Assembly (NCBI GenBank): GCA_022825005.1
Contig: JAJDYU010000051.1
Location: 1-64,000 of the forward strand
Source: Acidimicrobiia bacterium
GTDB lineage: Bacteria > Actinomycetota > Acidimicrobiia > Acidimicrobiales > Bin134
Direction of reading: 5' to 3'
DNA: 64,000 nucleotides
A program made the translations under genes and the position numbers. Positions 48,559-58,228 of this stretch are shown here, piece after piece; position 1 is the stretch's first letter; every line of letters begins with the position of its first letter. The notes under the pieces were generated by a model. The model worked only from the letters and a program-made list of their open reading frames with translations, did not search any database and had not been told where the DNA came from.

Positions 48559-50806
48559 GGTGCTGCAAGGCCTTCCAAACTCGTTCGGATGAAAGGGGCA
48601 TGTCCAGATGACGGACGCCATAGAGAGCGAGGGCATCAATCACTGCATTCTGCACCGCGACGGTGGCCCCGACCGTGCCCGACTCGCCTACGCCCTTGGC
48701 CCCGAGCAGGTTCCGGTCGGTAGGGGTCTCCGAGCGGATCAACTCGAAGCTGGGCAACTCGGCCGCCGAGATCACCGCATAGTCGGCAAAATTTGTGGTA
48801 AGCGGGTTGGCATAAGCGTCGTAGGCCACCTCCTCCATGAGGGCTTGGGCGATACCGCCCGCGATTCCCCCGTGGATCTGACCCTCGAAGATGAGCGGAT
48901 TCAACACGGTGCCGGCGTCGTCCACGGCCACCAGACGGACCAACTCCGTTTGGCCTGTCTCGGGGTCCACCTCTACTACAGCAACATGAGCGCCGAAAGG
49001 GAAGGTCTGGCCGCCAGATTCGAATTCCGACTCCACCACCAACGGGCCATCGAGAGCGGCGGCCACCGAATCCCATCCCACCGATACCGCAGGGGTTCCG
49101 GCTACATGAAAGCACCCCTCCTCGGGGTCGTGGACAACATCGCCGACCGCGGCCTCCAAGAGATCGGCCGCGGTCGGCATAGCCTGCTCCACCAGCCGCT
49201 GGGAGGCATCGACCAGCATCGACCCCACGATCTGGGCCGATCGCGATCCCCCGGTGACCTGCCCCCGGGGGGTGCAGTCGGTATCGCCGCCAACCGCAAC
49301 CACCCGGTCCAGATTAATGCCCATCACGTCGGCCACGATCATCGGCCACACCGTCTCGTGGCCTTGGCCGTGAGGGGTGGAGCTGGTCACCGCTCTCACC
49401 GTGCCATCTGTGTCCAACTCCACCGAGGCGAAATCTCCTGCCCCGGTCGTGGCAGTGACCTCCACATAGGTCGACAGGCCGATTCCCATGAGCGTTTCCG
49501 AGCCGTTGGCCCGACGTGCGGCCTGCTCGGCCCGCATGTCGTCGTAGCCAGCCGCCTCAAGCGCAAGATCCAGAGCCTTGCCGTAGTCCCCAGAGTCGTA
49601 ACTCATCCCCGACACCGTGATGTGGGGAAAGTCTTCAGGATCGAGGAAGTTGCGGCGGCGCACTTCCGCCGGGTCCATCTCGATCTCGGCGGCAAACAAG
49701 TCAACGGCCCGTTCGATGGCCGAGGAGGCTTCGGGACGACCGGCCCCCCGGAAAGCCCCGTTGGGAGTAGTGGAGGTGGGCACAGAGACCGCTCGATACC
49801 CGACGCAATCGATGTCGTACACGCCGGTGAACATGGCCATTGTCATCCGGGGCAAGAACCCGGCGATAAGCGGATAGGCCCCGCTGTCTTGGATCACATC
49901 GAGCTGGTATGCGTCGATCCGCCCGGCCCGGGTGCCGCCCACTACCACGTCTTGGATCTGACCTCGGCCGCTGCCTAGCCCGGTCATCGACTGGGTGCGG
50001 GTCTCCGCCCAGGCACACGGGCGACCTAAGCGGCGCGCCAGCCAACCCAAAAGGGCCTCCTCGGGGTAGCAGCGGAATTTGGCCCCGAAGCTGCCGCCCA
50101 CGTCGGGTGTGACAACCAGAACATCCTCGGAGTCCAGCCCGTATATGCCCATCAGCGCGGTCTTCACGTTGTGGCTTCCCTGGGTGGCGGTGTGGTGGAT
50201 CAGCCGGTCGCCCTCCCAATATGAGAATCCTGTCCGGGCCTCGATGGGCGCAGCTGAGATGCGCTGGTTGTGGAACCGGGCTCGCACCACCACCTCGCAC
50301 TCTTCGAAATCGGGCTCTTGGCCCACCTCGCATCGGTAGACGGTCTGATCGTCGATCCCTTCGAATAGCACCACGTCGCCCCGAAGTGAGGCCTCCAAGT
50401 CGACCAGCGGAGGCAGCGATTCGTAGGCCACCGCCACCAAGTCGGCGGCGTCTGCCGCCCGGAACGGATCGTCGGCTACCACGGCGGCCACTGGTTCGCC
50501 CACATAGCGGACCACTTCATTGGCCAGCATGGTGCGGACCATCTCGTCGTTCATTCCCGGAAAGGGCGAGGGATAGACCACCACGTCCGGGTCGATATCG
50601 GAGGCGGTGAACACTCCCAACACCCCAGGAGCGGCTGCGGCAACCTCCACGTCCACCGACAGAAGTCGAGCGTGGGGTTCAGTAGAGGTCACATAGGCGA
50701 CGTGAGCGGCATCTGACGGGATCAGGTTGGCCACATAGGCGCCCTGGCCGGTGAGAAAACGGGGATCTTCCCTTCTCAGAACGGGGTGGCCGAGAATCGA
50801 GGGCAT
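48551..50806 (-). CDS. Orphan molybdopterin hydroxylase large subunit (CoxL/xanthine dehydrogenase family, form II type)
   Basis: 751 residues. The two MoCo domains are complete: GHPVLRREDPRFLTGQGAY start, QGSHNVKTAL, DVGGSFGAKF, GAFRGAGRPEA (form II-like; the form I CO dehydrogenase AYxCSFR motif is absent), and C-terminal LLGAKGVGESGTVG with the catalytic Glu. It hydroxylates an aldehyde, heterocycle or similar. No medium (FAD) or small (2Fe-2S) subunit is nearby, so these must be elsewhere. ATG 50806 is chosen by the family N-terminus. It lies 31 nt after a VOC gene. Confidence 0.9.
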   Translation of the reverse strand: MPSILGHPVLRREDPRFLTGQGAYVANLIPSDAAHVAYVTSTEPHARLLSVDVEVAAAAPGVLGVFTASDIDPDVVVYPSPFPGMNDEMVRTMLANEVVRYVGEPVAAVVADDPFRAADAADLVAVAYESLPPLVDLEASLRGDVVLFEGIDDQTVYRCEVGQEPDFEECEVVVRARFHNQRISAAPIEARTGFSYWEGDRLIHHTATQGSHNVKTALMGIYGLDSEDVLVVTPDVGGSFGAKFRCYPEEALLGWLARRLGRPCAWAETRTQSMTGLGSGRGQIQDVVVGGTRAGRIDAYQLDVIQDSGAYPLIAGFLPRMTMAMFTGVYDIDCVGYRAVSVPTSTTPNGAFRGAGRPEASSAIERAVDLFAAEIEMDPAEVRRRNFLDPEDFPHITVSGMSYDSGDYGKALDLALEAAGYDDMRAEQAARRANGSETLMGIGLSTYVEVTATTGAGDFASVELDTDGTVRAVTSSTPHGQGHETVWPMIVADVMGINLDRVVAVGGDTDCTPRGQVTGGSRSAQIVGSMLVDASQRLVEQAMPTAADLLEAAVGDVVHDPEEGCFHVAGTPAVSVGWDSVAAALDGPLVVESEFESGGQTFPFGAHVAVVEVDPETGQTELVRLVAVDDAGTVLNPLIFEGQIHGGIAGGIAQALMEEVAYDAYANPLTTNFADYAVISAAELPSFELIRSETPTDRNLLGAKGVGESGTVGATVAVQNAVIDALALYGVRHLDMPLSSERVWKALQHHV

Positions 50807-50837
50807 CAGTCCTAGTAGGTCCGGGTGCCGTCCCCCC

Positions 50838-51242
50838 TCACTCGAACAAGGCGACGTCGGTGAACTCGATGAGGTTCCCGTCGGGATCGCGGGCGAAGGC
50901 CGTGCGCACCGGTACGCCGAAGTCCTCGCGCTTCGACGGTTCGCTGGAAAACTCCACGCCCCGCTCGGCCAGCTCGGCCATTGTTTCGTCGAACTGCTCA
51001 GTGGGGATGTAGAGGGCGAAGTGGGACATTGATCCCTCGGGATTCGGCATCTTGTCCACTTTGCTGAGGTGAAGCTGGGAGGGGCCCATCCGCAGCCACG
51101 ACCCCTTGAACTCGCCGAAATCGGGTCGAGGCAGCTTTTCCAGTCCCAGCTTCCCGACGTAGAAGGCGTCGGCGACCTCCACATCGGTCACGCAGATGTT
51201 CACATGCGAGTAGGCGACCAGCCCTTTGACAGCAGTACTCAT
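50838..51242 (-). CDS. VOC (glyoxalase-fold) protein
   Basis: 134 residues, single VOC repeat pair: YSHVNICVTDVEVADAFYVGKLGLEKL with a His in motif 1, MSHFALYIPTEQFDETMAELAERGVEF with the second His, and ARDPDGNLIEFTDV with the Glu ligand. This is the common lyase/dioxygenase-like form. ATG 51242 has TAGAGT 7 nt upstream (leaderless). First gene of the VOC-CoxL-acyltransferase-bicupin operon. Confidence 0.9.
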   Translation of the reverse strand: MSTAVKGLVAYSHVNICVTDVEVADAFYVGKLGLEKLPRPDFGEFKGSWLRMGPSQLHLSKVDKMPNPEGSMSHFALYIPTEQFDETMAELAERGVEFSSEPSKREDFGVPVRTAFARDPDGNLIEFTDVALFE

Positions 51243-51249
51243 GCCCGTG

Positions 51250-51255
51250 ACTCTA
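51250..51255 (-). promoter_or_regulatory. -10 element TAGAGT, leaderless start
   Basis: TAGAGT on the minus strand lies 7 nt before the ATG at 51242 of the VOC gene. Confidence 0.55.
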
Positions 51256-52662
51256 TTGGAACGAGGGGGCTTGCATGCCTCTAGGCCGCATACAGCGCAA
51301 TCCCAGCACCGCAGTCACCGCGCCACCCGAGGCCAGCATGATGTAGCTGGTGCCGAGATTGCCGATCTGGCCCATGGCCAAGGTGGTGCCGACGATTGTC
51401 ACCGCGATGGCCACGCCGAAGGCGTTTCCCACCCGCATCATGGTCTGGGCCACGCTGGAGCCCGAGGCCAGAAAGTCGCTGGGCAGATCGGCCACCATGA
51501 CCGCGAACAACGAGCCCCACACCAGACCGGAGCCGATTCCGGCCAGCGTCACGCTGAGAACCCAAGCCCCAATGTCCTCCTCGCCGCCCAGAGTGGCCCA
51601 CTGCCACCCCATGCCACCCGTCCACATAATGCTCCCGGCCACGACGAATCTGGCTGGTCCCCATCGGTCGGCCCACCGGCCCGACAAAGCCGACAGCAGG
51701 CCGGTGAACACGAACACCGGGGTCAACAGCAATCCGGCCTCGAAGATGGTCAGCTCCCACACGATGGTGAGGTAGTTCACACCCACCAACTGATGCCCGA
51801 AGAAGGCAATGGAGAACACCAGCATGCCGTAGTTGCCCAGCCGGAAGCTCTTGAAGCGGAACAGATTGGGATCGATCACCGGCAGTCGGTGGCGCATCGA
51901 CCGCCAGGCCAGCAGCATAAGGACCAGCGGCCCTCCGATCAGAGCCGCCAGAACCACCGGGTCGGCCCAAGACCACTCCCTGCTCTGCACCAGGGCGAAC
52001 ACCACCCCGCCGACGCCGGTCAACACCATCAGCGCGCCTAGCCGATCGGGCAGTTCCGGGGTCTGCGGGTTGCGGTGTTCCTCGATGATCCGGGCAATGA
52101 ACACCAGCGCAATCACCCCGAACGGCACGTTCAGCCAAAAAGCCCACCGCCAGTCGCCCACGTGTACCAGCAGCGCCCCCACTGAGGGTCCCATTGCAGC
52201 GGCCACCGCGCCGTTGGCCGACCATGCACCCACACCGGTGCCCCGGCGGGACACCGGAAAGGCTTCGATCACGATGGCGGCTCCCATGGGAAGGCTGAGC
52301 GACGTCCCGATCCCCTGGAGCGCTCGGGCGACGATGAGCACTTCGGTGGTGGGCGCGAGCGCGGCCCCGGCCGACGCCAGAGTGAACACTGCGATGCCGG
52401 CCATCAGGGTCCGCCGCCGTCCCCACCGCTCGCCCAGAACCCCGCAAATGACCAGGGTGGCCGCTCCGACGATGGTGAAGGAGTTGATGACCCACGACAG
52501 CTCGGCCTCGCCGGCATCGGGAAACGACTCTTTCAGGTCGGCATAGACCACGAAGATGATCGACAGCGCCATGGCCGTCTGAAAGCTGGCCAGGCTCACC
52601 ACCACCAGCACCAGCCAGGCCCGGCGCATCACCGCCGGGTCAACGGCCGCTTGCTGCATCAC
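51253..52662 (-). CDS. MFS drug exporter, 14-helix DHA2/EmrB-QacA type
   Basis: 469 residues with about 14 hydrophobic helices. The MFS motif A reads GVLGERWGRRRTLM, and motif C VGAWSANGAVAAAMGPSVGALL, typical of proton antiporters that export hydrophobic compounds. Start GTG 52662 (TACAGT 6 nt upstream) or ATG 52659. The last codons overlap the -10 of the downstream VOC gene. Probably detoxification or product export. Confidence 0.92.
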   Translation of the reverse strand: MMQQAAVDPAVMRRAWLVLVVVSLASFQTAMALSIIFVVYADLKESFPDAGEAELSWVINSFTIVGAATLVICGVLGERWGRRRTLMAGIAVFTLASAGAALAPTTEVLIVARALQGIGTSLSLPMGAAIVIEAFPVSRRGTGVGAWSANGAVAAAMGPSVGALLVHVGDWRWAFWLNVPFGVIALVFIARIIEEHRNPQTPELPDRLGALMVLTGVGGVVFALVQSREWSWADPVVLAALIGGPLVLMLLAWRSMRHRLPVIDPNLFRFKSFRLGNYGMLVFSIAFFGHQLVGVNYLTIVWELTIFEAGLLLTPVFVFTGLLSALSGRWADRWGPARFVVAGSIMWTGGMGWQWATLGGEEDIGAWVLSVTLAGIGSGLVWGSLFAVMVADLPSDFLASGSSVAQTMMRVGNAFGVAIAVTIVGTTLAMGQIGNLGTSYIMLASGGAVTAVLGLRCMRPRGMQAPSFQ

Positions 52663-52668
52663 CGGTTG

Positions 52669-52674
52669 ACTGTA
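52669..52674 (-). promoter_or_regulatory. -10 element TACAGT for the MFS gene
   Basis: TACAGT on the minus strand lies 6 nt before GTG 52662 and 9 nt before ATG 52659. Confidence 0.45.
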
Positions 52675-52723
52675 ACTCCGCTGGACCGCCCAATCTGATG
52701 GCAGGCCCGGTCAGGGCCGTCGC

Positions 52724-52729
52724 TAGCCT
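52724..52729 (+). promoter_or_regulatory. -10 element TAGCCT, leaderless start of cysS
   Basis: TAGCCT lies 6 nt before GTG 52736 and decides this start over the in-frame TTG at 52730. Confidence 0.6.
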
Positions 52730-52735
52730 TTGGGC

Positions 52736-54118
52736 GTGGTCTCGTTCTATGACACCCGGCTCAGGGAGATCGTTCCATTCGAGCCGCTGGTTGACGGTCG
52801 GGTGTCGATATACGTGTGCGGGCCCACTGTGTACGACGACCCCCATGTGGGCCACGCCCGCACAGCACTCACCTTCGACATGATCCGCCGCTATCTCCAG
52901 TGGCGGGGCTTCGAGGTTGTGTTCGTATCCAACATCACCGACATCGACGACAACATCATCAACCGGGCGTTTGAGACGGGAACCACCGAGCCCGAGCTCG
53001 CCGCCCGCTACGAGCAGGTATATATCGACCAGATGGACCGATTCGGCATCGCCCGGCCCGATCACCGTCCCCACGCCACCGAATACGTAGCCGAGATGCT
53101 CGAGTTCATCAGCGATTTGGTGGACCGGGGCGCGGCCTATCCCATCGAGGGCAAGGGCGTTTATTTCTCGGTGGCCGCCCATGATCGCTACGGCGATCTC
53201 ATTGGGCGCACGCCCGAGGAGCTGCGAGAAGGGGCTGGCGCCCGGGTGGAGGTGGATGTCGACAAGGCCGATCCCTTGGACTTCGCCTTGTGGAAGGCGG
53301 CCAAACCGGGTGAGCCGGTGTGGAACTCCCCGTGGGGGCCGGGCCGCCCCGGCTGGCACATCGAGTGCGTGGCCATGGCGACTGATCTGCTGGGCAAGAC
53401 CTTCGACATCCACGGCGGGGGTGACGATCTGGCTTTCCCCCATCATCAGAATGAGGTAGCCGAAGCCGAGGGCGCCGGGTTGGACTTCGCCCGCTACTGG
53501 ATCCATGGGGCCATGCTCAATGTGAACGGCGAGAAGATGGCCAAGTCGCTGGGCAACTTCACCACCATGTCTGATCTGCTCGATGCCTACGAGCCCCAAG
53601 TACTGCGGCTGCTCATGCTGCAAACCCACTACCGAACGGTCATGGAGCTGAGCGACGACGCCTTGGCCGGAGCTTCGGGTGCACTGGACCGGCTTCGGGC
53701 CTGGCATCGCCGTGCCGCCGCCGCAGGCCTGGATCAGGCGGCAACGCCTGACGCCGAGGCGATTGCCCGGTTCACCGCGGCCATGGACGACGACTTCGGC
53801 ACTCCCTCCGGTCTGGCGGTGGTGTTCGACTTGGTCCGGGAGGCCAACGCCGCCTTGGACGCCGGAGACACCGACCGGGCGGCAACGGCCCACGCCGCGG
53901 TGGTCGACTTGACTGGTGCCTTGGGCCTCACTTTGGCTAGCGGTGACCAAGCGGGCGATGACGATTTGGCCGTCGAGGTAGAGGAGCTGCTGGCCGAGCG
54001 GGACGAGGCCCGCAGTGCCAAGGACTTCGCCACTGCCGACCGCATCCGCGACGAGCTCACCGCCCGGGGAATCGTGTTGGAGGACACTCCCGGCGGCACG
54101 ATCTGGAGAAAGTCCTGA
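52736..54118 (+). CDS. cysS: Cysteinyl-tRNA synthetase
   Basis: 460 residues, class I aminoacyl-tRNA synthetase. HIGH motif reads HVGHAR after the zinc-ligand CGPTVYDDP; further zinc residues lie in GWHIECVAMA and HHQNEVAE; KMSKS reads EKMAKSLGN. A full C-terminal anticodon-binding domain ending GTIWRKS is present, which distinguishes it from the mycothiol ligase MshC. It charges tRNA-Cys with cysteine. Start GTG 52736 is set by the leaderless -10. It is followed by a phosphotransferase and a peptidase in one operon. Confidence 0.97.
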   Translation: MVSFYDTRLREIVPFEPLVDGRVSIYVCGPTVYDDPHVGHARTALTFDMIRRYLQWRGFEVVFVSNITDIDDNIINRAFETGTTEPELAARYEQVYIDQMDRFGIARPDHRPHATEYVAEMLEFISDLVDRGAAYPIEGKGVYFSVAAHDRYGDLIGRTPEELREGAGARVEVDVDKADPLDFALWKAAKPGEPVWNSPWGPGRPGWHIECVAMATDLLGKTFDIHGGGDDLAFPHHQNEVAEAEGAGLDFARYWIHGAMLNVNGEKMAKSLGNFTTMSDLLDAYEPQVLRLLMLQTHYRTVMELSDDALAGASGALDRLRAWHRRAAAAGLDQAATPDAEAIARFTAAMDDDFGTPSGLAVVFDLVREANAALDAGDTDRAATAHAAVVDLTGALGLTLASGDQAGDDDLAVEVEELLAERDEARSAKDFATADRIRDELTARGIVLEDTPGGTIWRKS

Positions 54119-54135
54119 GGAAGTACAAGAGCCAG

Positions 54136-55098
54136 TTGCTCGGTCGACCTGTAGTGGGGATCGACATCCTCAACTCCCAGTCGGGCACCACGCGAAGGAC
54201 CCGGACTTGGGTTCATTTGGCTGGTGGCAAAGAGCTGGCTGTATTCGTCAAGCAACCATCCCGCTCGCTGGTCGCTCAGGCCTTTGTCGCCATACCTCGG
54301 CTGAGTCGGGCTGAAGTCAGGTTCTACACCGAACTGCGCGACCAGGTTCCCATCGCCACTCCCCGCTGCTACGGCGCCGAACACTTCCGGTTCGGCTTCA
54401 TCGTGATTCTGGAGGACTTGGTTAACGCCGGCGCGACCTTGCGGAATTCCACCGACACCCTGAGCGCCGATGAGGCCGCGTCGCTACTGGAGCCGTTGGC
54501 CGACATGCACCGCCAATGGTGGGGGCGCACTGAGTCGCATCCGTGGCTGGCTGACAACCCTCGACGAGAACTGATGCTGGGGGCGCTGCTCAGCCCCTCG
54601 CTGTGCCGCCTGGGGCTCTGGCGAGTTGGCTCGGCGGTTCCAGAGACGCTGCACCAGCCCATCGCCCGCTACGCCCGCAACCGGCGGGCGGCCCAGGAGG
54701 CAATGTCGGCCAGACCGACCACTTTGATCCACAACGATTGCCACCCTGGGAACCAATTTGTAACCGCCGACGGCCGCCACGGTCTCGTGGACTGGCAGCT
54801 CTGCCGGGCCGGGCCCTGGGCCCGAGATGTGGCCTATCTGCTGACTACTTCGCTCGACCCCGACACTCGTCGGACCGCCGAGAGGGATCTGCTAGCCGGC
54901 TACCTGCACCAACTCGGCCCGGTAGCTCCGAGTTTCGACGAAGCCTGGCTGGCCTATCGCCGCAATGTTGCCTACGCGGTCGAGGCCATGCTGGTGACCG
55001 CCGCGGTGGGCGTGATGATGCCCAAGTCCACCTCCCGCGTCCTGGTCAGCCGCGCCGCCACAGCCGCGGCCGATCTAGATTCATTCGGCGCGCTATGA
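54136..55098 (+). CDS. Aminoglycoside-phosphotransferase-fold (APH/choline kinase-like) protein
   Basis: 320 residues with the kinase-like fold of the APH family: Brenner-type motif LIHNDCHPGNQFV (catalytic Asp in HND), followed by GLVDWQLCRAGPWARDVAYLL holding the metal Asp. The N-lobe keeps a Lys in LAVFVKQPSRS. It resembles the ecdysteroid-kinase-like and actinobacterial phosphotransferase group, so the acceptor is probably a small alcohol. TTG start is uncertain; no ATG lies nearby. Stop overlaps the peptidase ATG (ATGA). Confidence 0.85.
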   Translation: MLGRPVVGIDILNSQSGTTRRTRTWVHLAGGKELAVFVKQPSRSLVAQAFVAIPRLSRAEVRFYTELRDQVPIATPRCYGAEHFRFGFIVILEDLVNAGATLRNSTDTLSADEAASLLEPLADMHRQWWGRTESHPWLADNPRRELMLGALLSPSLCRLGLWRVGSAVPETLHQPIARYARNRRAAQEAMSARPTTLIHNDCHPGNQFVTADGRHGLVDWQLCRAGPWARDVAYLLTTSLDPDTRRTAERDLLAGYLHQLGPVAPSFDEAWLAYRRNVAYAVEAMLVTAAVGVMMPKSTSRVLVSRAATAAADLDSFGAL

Positions 55099-57215
55099 CC
55101 GAGTCGTTCCCCCGCCAGCACGCCCGCACCCGGGGCTTCACCTTGGGAGCGCCCCGCAGTTTCACCGTTTCCGAAGACGGCCGCCGGGTGGCGTTTCTGC
55201 GCAGTTCGTCGGGCGACGACCCGGTGAACCGGCTCTGGGTGCTCGACACCGTTTCGGGCGAGGAACGTGTGATGGCCGATCCGGTCGAACTCTTGGCCGA
55301 CCCCGGGGAGGAGAACCTGCCGCTGGCCGAGCGGGCCCGCCGGGAGCGAGCCCGGGAGAGCGGGGGTGGGATCGTGACCTTTGCCGGTGATCCTGGATTG
55401 ACCAAGATTGCCTTCACGTTGGGTGGACAGGTTTTTCTGGCCGACGTCACCGACGGCTCGGTCGACTCGCTGCCTGCCGAGCCAGGCGCATTCGACCCCC
55501 GCCCATCACCCGACGGGCAGCGGGTGGCCTATGTGTCCGGCTCCGCCTTGCGGGTGGTAGAGGCCACAGCCGACGGGCTCGACCGAGAGGTCGTCGACGA
55601 ACCGGGCGACACCGTGAGCTGGGGGTCGGCCGAGTTCATCGCCGCCGAGGAGATGGGCCGGAGCCGGGGTTTCTGGTGGGCTCCCGACAGCCAGCACCTG
55701 CTGGTGGCCCGGGTGGACACGGCCCAGGTGCCCGTCTGGTACATCCCCTCTCCGGCTGATCCGGCAGCGACACCGGTGCCCATGGCCTACCCCGCCGCCG
55801 GCACGGTCAATGCCGACGTCTCATTGGCCGTCATCGGGCTCGACGGCAGCCGGGCCAACGTGGCTTGGGATCGAGATTCCTATGAATATCTGGCTCGGGC
55901 CGCGTGGGCCCCCCGGTCGAACCCGGTCATAGCTGTGCAGAGCCGCGACCAGCGCATGGTGGTGATCTTGGAGGTCGACCCTGACACCGGGACCACCACC
56001 GAAATTGCCCGCCAGAGCGACGAGCAGTGGGTGGAACTGGTGCCTGGCACGCCGGCTTGGATGGGCGGGCGGCTGGTGACTGCCGAGGATCGAGGCTTGG
56101 CCCGACGCTTGGTGGTCGACGGCCAAGAGGCCACACCCGACAACCTGCAAGTCCGCGGCGTGGTGGCCGCCGATGAGCACCGGGTGGTATTCACCGCGTC
56201 GGACGACCCTACCGAGGTGCATGTTTGGCAGCTCGACTTAGAGGGCAACGTGGGTCGACTCAGCGTCCAGCCAGGCGTGTACAGCGCGTCCGCGAGTGCC
56301 GGGACCATGGTGATGGCGAGGGCCGCGGGAACCGACCTGGACGCAGCAGTGGAGGTGGTGACCCCCACCGGGCGCATCCCTATTGCTTCAGGAGCTTCCA
56401 CTCCGCCGTTGTCTCCGTCGCCCCGGTTCTCTGTTGTCGGCAGCCGAGAATTGCGCACCGCGGTGTTGTACCCATCGGACGACGACGAAACCGAGGGCCA
56501 TGCGCTGCCGGTTCTGCTCGACCCCTATGGAGGACCCCACGCCCAGCGAGTGCTCAAGGCCCGATCGCCGTTCCATGTATCCCAGTGGTTCGCCGACCAG
56601 GGTTTCGCGGTGGTCATAACCGACGGCAGAGGCACTCCGGCCCGGGGTCCGGGCTGGGAGCGGGCGGTGGCCGGCGATTTGGCTCATCCGGTGCTCGACG
56701 ACCAGATAGACGCCCTCGACGCCCTGGCCGAGCGGCATCCTCGGCTGGACTTGGGCCGGGTGGCCGTGCGGGGCTGGTCATTCGGCGGCTACCTGGCTGC
56801 TTTGGCCGTGTTGGCCCGGCCCGACCGGTTCCACGCCGCTATCGCCGGGGCACCGGTGACCGACTGGCGGCTCTACGACACCCACTACACCGAGCGCTAC
56901 CTGGGCCACCCCGACCACATCCCCGAGGCCTACACCCGCACCAGCCTGCTGGAATTGGCCGGGGACCTTGCCCGCCCACTGCTGCTCATCTGTGGCTTGG
57001 CCGACGACAACGTGTTTGCGGCCCACACCCTCCAACTCTCCCAGGCCCTGTTCGAGGCCGGCGGTCCCCACCAAGTGCTCCCCCTCCCCGGCGTCACCCA
57101 CATGACCCCCCAGGAACAGGTGGCCGAGAACCTTCTGCTCCTCCAGCGAGCCTTCCTCTTCGACAGCCTCGGCCTTCAACCACCGGGCAATCCCAGGTAT
57201 CGCAGCAATGATTGA
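55095..57215 (+). CDS. S9 family prolyl peptidase (dipeptidyl peptidase IV-like)
   Basis: 706 residues. An N-terminal beta-propeller (about 1-440) carries the DPP4-type double Glu in EEMGRSRGFWWAPD, which binds the peptide N-terminus. The C-terminal alpha/beta hydrolase has Ser in GWSFGGY, Asp in GLADDNV and His in GVTHM. It would release dipeptides, often Xaa-Pro, from peptides. No signal peptide, so cytoplasmic. ATG 55095 overlaps the upstream stop (ATGA), giving one operon with cysS. Confidence 0.94.
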   Translation: MTESFPRQHARTRGFTLGAPRSFTVSEDGRRVAFLRSSSGDDPVNRLWVLDTVSGEERVMADPVELLADPGEENLPLAERARRERARESGGGIVTFAGDPGLTKIAFTLGGQVFLADVTDGSVDSLPAEPGAFDPRPSPDGQRVAYVSGSALRVVEATADGLDREVVDEPGDTVSWGSAEFIAAEEMGRSRGFWWAPDSQHLLVARVDTAQVPVWYIPSPADPAATPVPMAYPAAGTVNADVSLAVIGLDGSRANVAWDRDSYEYLARAAWAPRSNPVIAVQSRDQRMVVILEVDPDTGTTTEIARQSDEQWVELVPGTPAWMGGRLVTAEDRGLARRLVVDGQEATPDNLQVRGVVAADEHRVVFTASDDPTEVHVWQLDLEGNVGRLSVQPGVYSASASAGTMVMARAAGTDLDAAVEVVTPTGRIPIASGASTPPLSPSPRFSVVGSRELRTAVLYPSDDDETEGHALPVLLDPYGGPHAQRVLKARSPFHVSQWFADQGFAVVITDGRGTPARGPGWERAVAGDLAHPVLDDQIDALDALAERHPRLDLGRVAVRGWSFGGYLAALAVLARPDRFHAAIAGAPVTDWRLYDTHYTERYLGHPDHIPEAYTRTSLLELAGDLARPLLLICGLADDNVFAAHTLQLSQALFEAGGPHQVLPLPGVTHMTPQEQVAENLLLLQRAFLFDSLGLQPPGNPRYRSND

Positions 57216-57224
57216 TGTCTGGGT

Positions 57225-58226
57225 ATGGGAAATCCACCTCACACCCACCACAATGACCCCATGGCGCGCATAACTGCCGACGGCGAGATCCTCTACGGGA
57301 TCCAGCTGCCGATTCAGACCCTCAACGAGCGAATCTGCCAGCCGTGGGAGCCAACCGCCACCGTGGACGACCTGTTGGCCATCACCCAGGCCGCGGAGGC
57401 CGCCGGGATGGGGTTTGTGGGGGTGTGCGACCACATCGCCATCCCCAACAACGAATACGCCGCCCACATGTCCACCACGTGGTACGACCCGATCGCCACG
57501 CTCAGCTTCCTGGGAGCGGCCACCAGCACCATCCGGCTGCTGTCGGAGGTGTACGTCCTTCCCTATCGCCATCCGCTGACCACCGCGAACTCGTTCTGCA
57601 CCCTCGACCACCTCACCGGGGGGCGAGCAGTAATGGGAGTGGGTGCCGGCCACGTGGAAGCCGAATTCGAAGCCCTGGGATTGAGCTTCGCCGACCGGGG
57701 CCGAATGACCGACGAGGCCATCGACGCGGTGCGGGTGGCGGTTGGGGCCGCCGGTGGGTTCTGCGAGTTCAGCGGAGAGTTCTACGACTTCAAAGACGTA
57801 GGAGTGGGCCCCGCCGCCGCGCAGGAGGCCATTCCCGTTTGGATCGGGGGCAGCACCCGCCCGGCCCTGCGCCGGGTGGTGGAGCGGGGCGACGGATGGA
57901 TCCCCCAGGGCACGCCCCGGGAGGCCATGGCCGAGCAGATCGACTTCATGCGGGCCCATGCCGACGTGGTGGGCCGCGACCTCGATGAAGTGGACCTCGG
58001 CTGGTTGGCCGGGACCGTTTACATCGGCGATCCGCCTGAGGGTCTTTTTCCGCCGGGATGGCCGTATATCGGCGGCTCTCCCGACCAGGTTGCCGAGTCG
58101 CTCCGTTACGCCCACGAGTTGGGGACCTCGGTGGTGTTTCTCTTTTTTCGATCCCGTGACGCAGCCGAATATGTCGATCAAGTCGCCCAGTTCGGCGCAG
58201 ACGTCCTGCCTCTGCTGGACTCCTGA
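57225..58226 (+). CDS. LLM-class (F420/FMN) oxidoreductase
   Basis: 333 residues, luciferase-like TIM barrel: YGIQLPIQTL, GVCDHIAIP, LPYRHPLTTANSFCTLDHLTGGRAVMGVGAGH, and PVWIGGSTRPALRRVVERGDGW. The GGRAVMGVGAG and WIGG elements are typical of the F420-dependent actinobacterial subgroup, which reduces or oxidises small lipophilic compounds. Start is uncertain (57225 or ATG 57261). It is followed 2 nt later by a CoA-transferase and, downstream, a second LLM protein. Confidence 0.9.
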   Translation: MGNPPHTHHNDPMARITADGEILYGIQLPIQTLNERICQPWEPTATVDDLLAITQAAEAAGMGFVGVCDHIAIPNNEYAAHMSTTWYDPIATLSFLGAATSTIRLLSEVYVLPYRHPLTTANSFCTLDHLTGGRAVMGVGAGHVEAEFEALGLSFADRGRMTDEAIDAVRVAVGAAGGFCEFSGEFYDFKDVGVGPAAAQEAIPVWIGGSTRPALRRVVERGDGWIPQGTPREAMAEQIDFMRAHADVVGRDLDEVDLGWLAGTVYIGDPPEGLFPPGWPYIGGSPDQVAESLRYAHELGTSVVFLFFRSRDAAEYVDQVAQFGADVLPLLDS

Positions 58227-58228
58227 TC

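Noticed and set aside
52736-54118. mshC (mycothiol ligase) instead of cysS
   Set aside because: The full C-terminal anticodon-binding domain and total length of 460 residues fit CysS; MshC is shorter and lacks this domain.
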